DNA of 7,732 bases, from assembly GCA_024639445.1 (NCBI GenBank), contig JAHEIJ010000095.1, positions 1 to 7,732 of the forward strand. The letters run 5' to 3'. The translations under genes and the position numbers were made by a program. Within the stretch, counting starts at the first letter, position 1; each line of letters starts with the position of its first letter. Shown piece after piece: positions 1 to 4,856 of the stretch. This DNA comes from Gammaproteobacteria bacterium. Its GTDB lineage: Bacteria > Pseudomonadota > Gammaproteobacteria > UBA6429 > Thiohalophilaceae. The notes under the pieces are model-generated. The model had not been told where the DNA came from, searched no databases, and was given only the letters and a program-made list of their open reading frames with translations.

Positions 1-1
1 C

Positions 2-184
2 ATGTCGTTGGAAGAACCCATGGCTTCACCTGAGGACATGCCACCAGCCGAAATACCGTCACCGTTCGAGGGCGTTGAGATCATCACTGATTCTGAAGAG
101 CCCATGCCGGCTGCCGAGATGGAAGCTCCCATTCCGGTCATTGATCAGGAAGGGGAAACCATCATTCCCGACGAGGCTCCGTGA
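2..184 (+). CDS. C-terminal end of an unidentified acidic Pro/Met-rich protein (5' partial)
   Basis: An open frame enters from the left edge and stops at TGA 182-184, followed at once by TAA 185-187 in the same frame. The true start probably lies upstream, since the ATG at position 2 falls in the middle of a low-complexity acidic tail and nothing before it can be seen. The 60 visible residues are strongly acidic and rich in Pro, Met, Ala and Glu, with almost no basic residues. The motif EEPM occurs twice (near residues 4-7 and 32-35), each followed by a P/A/E/M-rich stretch, which suggests a loose internal repeat. This composition is typical of a disordered C-terminal tail, and no domain is recognisable. 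The gene ends 34 bases before aguA on the same strand, so the two may be co-transcribed. Function unknown. Confidence 0.55.
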   Translation: MSLEEPMASPEDMPPAEIPSPFEGVEIITDSEEPMPAAEMEAPIPVIDQEGETIIPDEAP

Positions 185-218
185 TAACCCAACGGAATTA
201 GCCTGATTGCCGGCGTGA

Positions 219-1274
219 ATGACAAAATCCATGCCGTCCCGGATCCTGCCCGCTGAATGGGCACCGCAATCCGGTGTCATACTCACCTGGCCCCATGCAC
301 AGAGTGACTGGGCCGCCAACCTCGAGGCAGTAGAACAAGTCTACCTGGAACTGGCGCAGGCGATTTGTTCCCGTGAATTGTTGCTGGTGGTCTGCAATGA
401 CTTCGATCACCAACAGCATGTTCAACAGCGATTAAATGCAGCCAGCATAGCGCCATCCAGAATCCAATTCGCCCGGCAGGCCAGTAATGACAGCTGGGCA
501 CGTGACCACGGTCCGATCACCATCCTCGAAAACGGCCAACCGTATTTGTTGGATTTCCAGTTCAATGGCTGGGGTGGCAAGTATCCTCATGATCTCGATA
601 ACCGCATCACCGCGGGACTGCATGCGGCCGGGCTCTTTGGCGCCACCCCACTGGAGACACTCGAGCTGGTACTGGAAGGCGGCAGTATCGACTCGGATGG
701 CGAAGGCACCTTGCTCACCACCCGCGCCTGCCTGGGGCATCCTGATCGCAATCCGCAGCACTCAATCACCGAAATCGAACAGCAGCTTAAAGAGATACTC
801 GGTATTGAACACGTTCTCTGGCTGGAACACGGCAGGTTGGCGGGGGATGACACCGATAGTCATATCGATATGCTGGCGCGCTTCTGCGATCTTCAAACCA
901 TCGCCCATAGCGCCTGCACCGATCCGAGCGATGAACATTTTGTAGAATTATCCGCGATGCAGCACGAGTTGGCCGCCATGCGGCGGCCTGACGGACAGGC
1001 TTATCACCTGGTAGCCCTGCCGATCCCCCGGGCGATATACAACAAGCAAGGTGAACGCCTGCCGGCCAGTTATGCCAATTTCCTCATTATTAATGATGCG
1101 GTGCTGGTGCCCCAATATGGTGATGCGGTGGATGCGCTGGCGCTAGATCGGTTAACGGCCTGTTTTCCAGAACGGGAGGTTATGGGCATAAACTGTCGCG
1201 CGGTCATTGAGCAGTTCGGCAGCCTGCATTGCCTGACCATGCAACTGCCTGAAGGGTTATTGAACCAGACTTAA
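219..1274 (+). CDS. aguA: Agmatine deiminase (agmatine iminohydrolase)
   Basis: The 351-residue product belongs to the agmatine deiminase branch of the peptidyl-arginine deiminase family (PF04371). The family hydrolyses agmatine to N-carbamoylputrescine and ammonia in the cytoplasm (EC 3.5.3.12). Visible family motifs, in order, are SWARDHGP (92-99, with D96), FNGWGGKY (115-122), LEGGSID (152-158), GDDTDSHIDMLARF (209-222, with catalytic-type H215) and GSLHCLTMQLP (334-344), where C338 is the expected nucleophile. Length is close to, slightly below, the usual 350-370. The ATG at 219 places PAEWAPQSG at the expected N-terminal position. A second in-frame ATG at 231 is possible, and neither has a strong Shine-Dalgarno. 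The gene follows an upstream frame by 34 bases. Its TAA (1272-1274) interlocks with the stop of the opposite-strand lipoprotein gene. The aguB partner lies about 530 bases downstream. Confidence 0.95.
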   Translation: MTKSMPSRILPAEWAPQSGVILTWPHAQSDWAANLEAVEQVYLELAQAICSRELLLVVCNDFDHQQHVQQRLNAASIAPSRIQFARQASNDSWARDHGPITILENGQPYLLDFQFNGWGGKYPHDLDNRITAGLHAAGLFGATPLETLELVLEGGSIDSDGEGTLLTTRACLGHPDRNPQHSITEIEQQLKEILGIEHVLWLEHGRLAGDDTDSHIDMLARFCDLQTIAHSACTDPSDEHFVELSAMQHELAAMRRPDGQAYHLVALPIPRAIYNKQGERLPASYANFLIINDAVLVPQYGDAVDALALDRLTACFPEREVMGINCRAVIEQFGSLHCLTMQLPEGLLNQT

Positions 1275-1675
1275 CGCAGTGAGATCCTGGGGAACGGGGA
1301 AACCAGCCACCAGCGCTTGGCCTCTTTGTCCCATTCCCAGATTTGTTGCTCGCTGAATTTCCGCTCGACCTGGGTATCTTCGTTGACATAGCGGATTTCA
1401 ACTACCTGGATGACCTGCAGTTGCTTGAACTTGTCATCACGGTAGGATGTCTGGATAACATCATAGCCCGTCACCTTGATTTTCTTGAACATCGCCAGTT
1501 GTCGCGAGGTAAAATGAACTGGCTCTTTGCGGTATTGATTGACCTGCTCGATACCCGACCAGCGCAGGGCTTTTTCATACTGGATCAGCGTGAGATCAAG
1601 CTGGGTATTTCTGGTACTCATTTCCGCACAGGCGGACAGCAGAACAACCAGTCCTATGAATGCCAAACGCCGCAT
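1271..1675 (-). CDS. Small outer-membrane-type lipoprotein, function unknown
   Basis: The minus-strand frame gives 134 residues from the ATG at 1675. The N-terminus MRRLAFIGLVVLLSAC is a textbook lipoprotein signal peptide, with two Arg, a hydrophobic core and lipobox LSAC. Lipidation would fall on C16. Ala follows at +2, so there is no Asp inner-membrane retention signal and outer-membrane sorting is likely. The mature part (17-134) mixes charged helices (about 25-50) with probable beta strands (about 65-127), including VVEIRYVNED and a Trp-rich end (WEWDKEAKRWWLVSPFP, 113-129). This could be a small NTF2-like or similar alpha+beta domain, but that is a guess. The frame also opens at TTG 1696, but the ATG is preferred for its Shine-Dalgarno and signal-peptide fit. 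The gene lies antisense between aguA and aguB. I do not recognise its function. Confidence 0.8.
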   Translation of the reverse strand: MRRLAFIGLVVLLSACAEMSTRNTQLDLTLIQYEKALRWSGIEQVNQYRKEPVHFTSRQLAMFKKIKVTGYDVIQTSYRDDKFKQLQVIQVVEIRYVNEDTQVERKFSEQQIWEWDKEAKRWWLVSPFPRISLR

Positions 1676-1680
1676 GCTTA

Positions 1681-1690
1681 TCCCCCTTTT
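1681..1690 (-). promoter_or_regulatory. Shine-Dalgarno of the lipoprotein gene
   Basis: Read on the minus strand the bases are AAAAGGGGGA, ending 5 bases (TAAGC) before the ATG at 1675. This purine-rich site decides the start. The longer TTG-initiated reading from 1696 would run straight through it. Confidence 0.65.
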
Positions 1691-1714
1691 ATTCAACTCG
1701 TTATTTGTGGTGGA

Positions 1715-1748
1715 CAGTATACTGAATGCCTGCCATGGATTATATAAT
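1715..1748 (+). promoter_or_regulatory. Candidate divergent promoter region for aguB (+) and the lipoprotein gene (-)
   Basis: The 126-base gap between the divergent starts holds a consensus -10 hexamer TATAAT at 1743-1748 on the plus strand. It would start transcription about 47 bases before aguB. No good -35 is visible at 16-18 bases. The perfect 10-bp palindrome CAGTATACTG at 1715-1724 contains TATACT on both strands, and its minus-strand copy could be the -10 of the lipoprotein gene with a leader of about 35 bases. Calls are by eye only. Confidence 0.35.
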
Positions 1749-1801
1749 GCTAACCGATTTCAAATGCCAATAATGGTTTGCCGAACACCGGGTATCACTC
1801 C

Positions 1802-2737
1802 ATGACACAACGTATACTCCCTGTTGCTCTGGTTCAACACGCGTGCAGTTCTTCACGTGATGACAATCTACAACACAGCATCAGCGGTATTCGCCAGGCG
1901 GCAAAACAAGGGGCACAACTCATCCTGTTGCAGGAATTGCATAGCTCACTGTACTTCTGTCAGACCGAAAATACCCACCACTTTGATCTGGCCGAACCGG
2001 TTCCCGGACCGACAACAAACCTACTGGGCGAACTCGCCAAAGAACTGCAAGTGGTGATCGTCGCCTCCTTATTTGAAAAGCGCGCCGCCGGCCTGTATCA
2101 CAACACTGCAGTTGTACTGGAACGGGACGGCAGCCTCGCCGGCCGCTATCGAAAAATGCACATTCCCGATGATCCGGGCTATTACGAAAAATTCTATTTC
2201 ACCCCGGGCGATCTTGGTTTCCAGCCTATACCTACTTCGGTCGGTAAGCTGGGGGTACTGATTTGCTGGGATCAATGGTTCCCGGAAGCCGCCCGACTCA
2301 TGGCCCTGGCGGGTGCCGACCTCCTGCTCTACCCCACGGCAATCGGCTGGGACGCACAAGATAATGACGCCGAACAACTACGGCAGCGTGAAGCCTGGCA
2401 AACCATTCAGCGTGCCCATGCGGTGGCGAATGGTATACCGGTTTTGAGTTGTAACCGGGTTGGGGTCGAAACAGCGCCGGATAGCGATAGTGAGATCCAC
2501 TTCTGGGGTTCCAGTTTTGTCACGGGCCCGCAAGGCGAAATCCATGCCTTGGCACCGGCTGATAAAGATGTCGTGTTGATGGCCGATATTGATCTGCAAC
2601 GCAGCGAAATGGTCAGGCGCATCTGGCCTTACCTGCGAGATCGACGCATTGATGCCTATGGGGAATTGAACCTGCGTTACCGGGATCAAAAAGGAGATCC
2701 CTATAGGGATCTAGACGACACAGGAAATGAGTCATGA
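1802..2737 (+). CDS. aguB: N-carbamoylputrescine amidase (nitrilase superfamily)
   Basis: The 311-residue product is a carbon-nitrogen hydrolase (PF00795). It fits the AguB subgroup, which cleaves N-carbamoylputrescine to putrescine, CO2 and ammonia (EC 3.5.1.53) in the cytoplasm. The Glu-Lys-Cys triad is intact: E45 in LLQELHSS, K118 in RYRKMHIPDDPGYYEKFYF, and C155 in GVLICWDQWFPEAARLMALAGA. The sequence after each catalytic residue, notably MHIPDDPGYYEKFYFTPGD and ICWDQWFPE, is typical of the plant and bacterial N-carbamoylputrescine amidase group. Substrate choice is further supported by aguA in the same locus. The ATG at 1802 begins MTQRILPVALVQH, the normal family N-terminus. A TTG at 1778 would add eight unlikely residues. 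No strong Shine-Dalgarno precedes the ATG. The 3' end carries a palindrome, and the TGA overlaps the next gene by ATGA. Confidence 0.93.
   Translation: MTQRILPVALVQHACSSSRDDNLQHSISGIRQAAKQGAQLILLQELHSSLYFCQTENTHHFDLAEPVPGPTTNLLGELAKELQVVIVASLFEKRAAGLYHNTAVVLERDGSLAGRYRKMHIPDDPGYYEKFYFTPGDLGFQPIPTSVGKLGVLICWDQWFPEAARLMALAGADLLLYPTAIGWDAQDNDAEQLRQREAWQTIQRAHAVANGIPVLSCNRVGVETAPDSDSEIHFWGSSFVTGPQGEIHALAPADKDVVLMADIDLQRSEMVRRIWPYLRDRRIDAYGELNLRYRDQKGDPYRDLDDTGNES
2682..2712 (+). repeat. Overlapping inverted repeats GGGATC / GATCCC / GGGATC at the aguB 3' end
   Basis: Three complementary arms lie in a row: GGGATC (2682-2687), GATCCC (2696-2701) and GGGATC (2706-2711). The middle arm can pair left, with a loop AAAAAGGA, or right, with a loop TATA. 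The right pairing extends to the perfect 18-bp palindrome AGATCCCTATAGGGATCT (2695-2712). The two hairpins are mutually exclusive. They fall in codons for the hydrophilic C-terminal tail of AguB (residues 294-304), 22 bases before the next start codon. A Shine-Dalgarno-like AAGGAG at 2691-2696 has no start codon at a usable distance. Confidence 0.6.
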
Positions 2738-3249
2738 CAGATCCGGCAGAGCAGCAACGTCGCTGGGGTAAATATATGGTCGGCGCCATGTGGCTACTGC
2801 TATTGGGTTTGCTCACCCTGTTCTTTAATGATGTTCTAGATAAACAGCATAATCCGAATCAGCAAATTGCCAGTACGCAGCGCGGCGGTCAGCAGGAAAT
2901 CGTGCTGCAACGCAACAAGTACGGCCATTATGTCGCTACCGGCATGATAAATCAGCAACCGGTGGTGTTTATGCTCGATACCGGCGCCAGTGATATTTCC
3001 ATCCCGGAAAATGTCGCCAAACGTCTTGGCCTTGAACGAGGACGTCGGGTGACCTATCAAACCGCCAATGGGCCAGCTATAAATTATGCCACTCGGCTCG
3101 ATTCAGTCAGCCTGGGTAATATCATGCTTTATAATCTTCCCGCCTCAATCAACCCCAATGTGGATCACGAGGATGTCTTGTTGGGAATGAGTTTTCTGAA
3201 ACATCTCGAATTCAGCCAAAAAGGTAACTCATTGACTTTGAGGCAATAA
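2734..3249 (+). CDS. Membrane-anchored retropepsin-like aspartic protease (clan AA, TIGR02281-like)
   Basis: The 171-residue product has a short cytoplasmic N-terminus, one membrane segment (about 14-31, YMVGAMWLLLLGLLTLFF), a polar linker to about 55, and a single retropepsin domain. The active-site motif is LDTGAS (81-86), with D82 as the catalytic aspartate. The hydrophobic-hydrophobic-Gly motif near the end is LLGMSFL (149-155). With only one DTG per chain the enzyme would have to act as a homodimer, as retropepsins do. The topology predicts a periplasmic protease domain. This matches the bacterial clan AA family often annotated TIGR02281, whose substrates are mostly unknown. The start is well supported: AGGA at 2722-2725 lies 8 bases before the ATG, which overlaps the aguB stop as ATGA, so translation is probably coupled. 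Any role in polyamine metabolism is unproven. Confidence 0.88.
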   Translation: MTDPAEQQRRWGKYMVGAMWLLLLGLLTLFFNDVLDKQHNPNQQIASTQRGGQQEIVLQRNKYGHYVATGMINQQPVVFMLDTGASDISIPENVAKRLGLERGRRVTYQTANGPAINYATRLDSVSLGNIMLYNLPASINPNVDHEDVLLGMSFLKHLEFSQKGNSLTLRQ

Positions 3250-3260
3250 TCTTGTCAAAC

Positions 3261-3276
3261 TGTGAGTGAGTTCGCA
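3261..3276 (+). promoter_or_regulatory. Candidate CRP/Vfr-type binding site
   Basis: The bases TGTGA-GTGAGT-TCGCA match the CRP/Vfr core TGTGA-N6-TCACA at nine of ten positions. The centre lies about 63 bases upstream of the start expected from the TATACT at 3320-3325, close to a class I activator position. Whether this organism has such a regulator cannot be seen here. Confidence 0.3.
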
Positions 3277-3319
3277 TATCATGCTAAATACGCAAGCGAT
3301 TTGGCCGATAAACTGAAAA

Positions 3320-3325
3320 TATACT
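3320..3325 (+). promoter_or_regulatory. Candidate -10 box of the beta-barrel gene
   Basis: TATACT lies in an A/T-rich stretch, giving a leader of about 25 bases before the ATG at 3357. No good -35 is seen at 16-18 bases, which would fit an activator-dependent promoter. A rival extended -10 (TGC-TAAATA, 3282-3290) lies further upstream. Confidence 0.35.
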
Positions 3326-3356
3326 TAAAACACAATTAAACATCGGGACCTATTTT

Positions 3357-4097
3357 ATGAAAACGCTATATACCCTGACTTGTGCAGCAATCCTATCTTT
3401 CCCGACCCTCAGCATGGCTGATACTCTCTCCGTTGCCATCGGTGGTGGCATCTGGCAGGCAGACCCCAGCGGTTATTTCCGCAACGCCAGTACCGGCGAC
3501 CCGACGGATATTAATGTAAAAGATGACCTGTTCTGGAAAGAAGAAGATCAGGGTTATCTGTTTATCACTTTTGAACATTTCGTGCCGATTGTTCCCAACG
3601 TCCGCATCATGGCCTCCAATCTGGACTACTCTGGCAGTGGCATCGCCAGTTTTACCTTAAATGGTGAAACCTTTAGTGGTACTGTCACCAGCGAAGGTTC
3701 GCTTGACCAGACCGATGTCCTCGCTTACTGGGAAGTATTGGATAATGTGGTCAGTCTTGACCTGGGCCTCAATCTCAAATTTCTTGACATCTCTTATAAC
3801 GTGGCCAGTACTGGTGTATCAACCAGTGACAGCCTGGATGCGACCATCCCCATGCTGTATGGCGCGGTTGGGGTATCGCCAGTACCCGGTTTATATCTTG
3901 GAATCGAAGGCAACTACGTCTCTATCAGCGGCAGCAATTTGACCGATCTCATTGCCAAGGTTTCCTACACCACGGATTATTATTTTGGTGTCGAAGGGGG
4001 TTATCGCAGTCAAAGCTATAAACTCGATGACATCGATGGTTACTTTGGTAAGCTGGACTTCGAAGGACCGTTTCTGGGTGCCTACCTGAAGTTCTAA
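3357..4097 (+). CDS. Outer-membrane beta-barrel protein, TIGR04219 type
   Basis: The 246-residue product starts with a clear signal peptide, with cleavage probable after A21 (LSMA-DT). The mature part has alternating beta-strand patterns and ends in GAYLKF, whose terminal Phe is the usual signal for BAM-dependent assembly in the outer membrane. The early features GGGIWQADPSGYF (29-41), a DDLFWKEEDQGYLFITFEH segment (56-74) and VPIVPNVRI (76-84) fit the family annotated as TIGR04219 outer-membrane beta-barrel. Its members are of similar length and have no established function. The strand order appears complete, with no frameshift. The ATG at 3357 gives the best signal peptide, but its Shine-Dalgarno is weak. 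The gene stands alone, 107 bases after the protease gene, and is closed by a strong terminator. Confidence 0.88.
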   Translation: MKTLYTLTCAAILSFPTLSMADTLSVAIGGGIWQADPSGYFRNASTGDPTDINVKDDLFWKEEDQGYLFITFEHFVPIVPNVRIMASNLDYSGSGIASFTLNGETFSGTVTSEGSLDQTDVLAYWEVLDNVVSLDLGLNLKFLDISYNVASTGVSTSDSLDATIPMLYGAVGVSPVPGLYLGIEGNYVSISGSNLTDLIAKVSYTTDYYFGVEGGYRSQSYKLDDIDGYFGKLDFEGPFLGAYLKF

Positions 4098-4123
4098 ACC
4101 ACACATTACCTTACCGCCTCCTC

Positions 4124-4152
4124 AAAAAAGCCGGACATAGTCCGGCTTTTTT
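4124..4152 (+). terminator. Strong intrinsic terminator after the beta-barrel gene
   Basis: A perfect stem GCCGGAC (4130-4136) / GTCCGGC (4140-4146) closes on the three-base loop ATA, followed by six T (4147-4152). Six A (4124-4129) precede it, so the hairpin could extend to 13 pairs. The symmetry makes it able to work on both strands, though both neighbouring genes are on the plus strand. It lies 27 bases after the TAA of the beta-barrel gene. Confidence 0.93.
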
Positions 4153-4172
4153 ATAACCCTGCATTGTTTGCT

Positions 4173-4194
4173 TGATTACATACATCAGTAATCA
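4173..4194 (+). promoter_or_regulatory. Operator-like dyad upstream of the DsrE-like gene
   Basis: The perfect 7-bp inverted repeat TGATTAC (4173-4179) / GTAATCA (4188-4194) is separated by 8 bases. A shorter overlapping dyad, TGAT (4173-4176) / ATCA (4184-4187), shares the left arm. The centre is about 30 bases before the start expected from the TATACT at 4202-4207, so a bound protein would cover the -35 region. The binding protein is unknown. Confidence 0.4.
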
Positions 4195-4201
4195 TAACAA
4201 C

Positions 4202-4207
4202 TATACT
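4202..4207 (+). promoter_or_regulatory. Candidate -10 box of the DsrE-like gene
   Basis: TATACT is followed by an A/T-rich stretch and would give a leader of about 40 bases before the ATG at 4255. No convincing -35 is seen at 16-18 bases. The gene needs its own promoter because of the strong terminator just upstream. Confidence 0.35.
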
Positions 4208-4225
4208 TTTTTCAAATAGCGATTC

Positions 4226-4248
4226 ACCTCGAACCAACCTGCGAGGTT
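4226..4248 (+). promoter_or_regulatory. Shine-Dalgarno of the DsrE-like gene inside two alternative hairpins
   Basis: GAGG (4243-4246) lies 8 bases before the ATG at 4255. It can pair in ACCTCG (4226-4231) / CGAGGT (4242-4247), or in the tighter AACCT (4236-4240) / AGGTT (4244-4248) with loop GCG. Both pairings would hide the ribosome site. The stems are short, so they may be weak. Confidence 0.4.
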
Positions 4249-4254
4249 TTTAAC

Positions 4255-4761
4255 ATGCGCTATGTTCTGTTAATCCTGATGCTGTGCTACACCACCCTCG
4301 GCACGACGGAGGAAGGCCCGCGTTATGTCACTCCTCCCTATGAAGAACCGAAGGTGGTGTATGACTTTTACCTGGATGATCCACAAAAGATACATGCTGC
4401 CCTTTTCTGGATACGCTCCCTGGTCAATCCGTTGATGGAAGAGCCCTATGGCTTTGCTCCTGAAATGATGGACATCAAGGTGGTTATTCACGGTGCTGAA
4501 ATTGTTACGGTAGCGAAAAAAAATTATCCCAAGTACAAGAATGCTGTCGATCGCATGCGCTACTATGCGTCACTGGGTGTGGAGTTCAAGGTCTGCGGCC
4601 TCGCCGCCGAGGATTTCGATTACAGCGTGCAGGACTTTCAGGAGTTTATCGAAGTGGTCCCCTCCGCCTTCACCGAACTGGTCCACTGGCAACAGCAGGG
4701 CTATGCCGTCATTCGGCCGACGATAGTACCCCGCCACTACAGTATCGAAGAAATCCGCTAA
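4255..4761 (+). CDS. Exported DsrE-like protein
   Basis: The 168-residue product has a short hydrophobic N-terminus (VLLILMLCYTTLG, 4-16) that looks like a signal peptide or anchor, then a DsrE/DsrF-like fold (PF02635 type). Evidence for the fold is KVVYDFYLDDPQKIHAALFW (33-52), the strand DIKVVIHGAEIVTVAK (73-88), and GVEFKVCGLAAEDFDY (108-123) with a single conserved-type Cys, C114. A closing VVPSAFTELVHWQQQGYAVIRP (134-155) is typical of stand-alone DsrE proteins. The family includes sulfur-carrier subunits such as DsrEFH and TusBCD, where a Cys carries sulfur. No dsrF, dsrH or tus partner is adjacent, so a role in sulfur transfer is only inferred. C11 is not a lipobox Cys, because the residue before it is Leu. 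The start is supported by GAGG at 8 bases. No terminator follows before mfd. Confidence 0.8.
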   Translation: MRYVLLILMLCYTTLGTTEEGPRYVTPPYEEPKVVYDFYLDDPQKIHAALFWIRSLVNPLMEEPYGFAPEMMDIKVVIHGAEIVTVAKKNYPKYKNAVDRMRYYASLGVEFKVCGLAAEDFDYSVQDFQEFIEVVPSAFTELVHWQQQGYAVIRPTIVPRHYSIEEIR

Positions 4762-4789
4762 CCCATCTGTCGCGTCACGGATTTCATCT

Positions 4790-4810
4790 TGTTCATGAAC
4801 AGGCTAGAAT
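4790..4810 (+). promoter_or_regulatory. Palindrome and candidate -10 box upstream of mfd
   Basis: The perfect 12-bp palindrome TGTTCATGAACA (4790-4801) lies four bases before TAGAAT (4805-4810), a good -10 hexamer. Transcription would begin about 40 bases before the mfd ATG. The palindrome occupies the spacer next to the -35 region, a usual repressor position. The likely regulator is not known. No Shine-Dalgarno is visible before the mfd start. Confidence 0.35.
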
Positions 4811-4856
4811 AAGCGCCCTTTTGTAGCCGTTAGTCGCCTTTGTTGATTGCTTTCCC

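Noticed and set aside
487..945. A 152-codon plus-strand frame inside aguA
   Set aside because: It is a shifted reading of the aguA coding sequence. The aguA frame holds all family motifs without interruption.
1343..1747. A 134-codon plus-strand frame opposite the lipoprotein gene
   Set aside because: The minus strand offers a lipoprotein signal peptide, lipobox and Shine-Dalgarno. The plus frame shows none of these and appears to be its antisense shadow.
1778..1801. TTG start extending aguB by eight residues
   Set aside because: The added residues (MPNTGYHS) do not fit the family N-terminus, while the ATG at 1802 starts directly before the first beta strand of the nitrilase fold.
4172..4187. 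FNR-type box before the DsrE-like gene
   Set aside because: TTGAT and ATCA are separated by seven bases, whereas the FNR consensus TTGAT-N4-ATCAA needs four.
4255..4299. Lipobox at C11 of the DsrE-like protein
   Set aside because: The residues before the Cys are L-M-L. A lipobox needs Gly, Ala or Ser directly before Cys, so ordinary export or anchoring is more likely.
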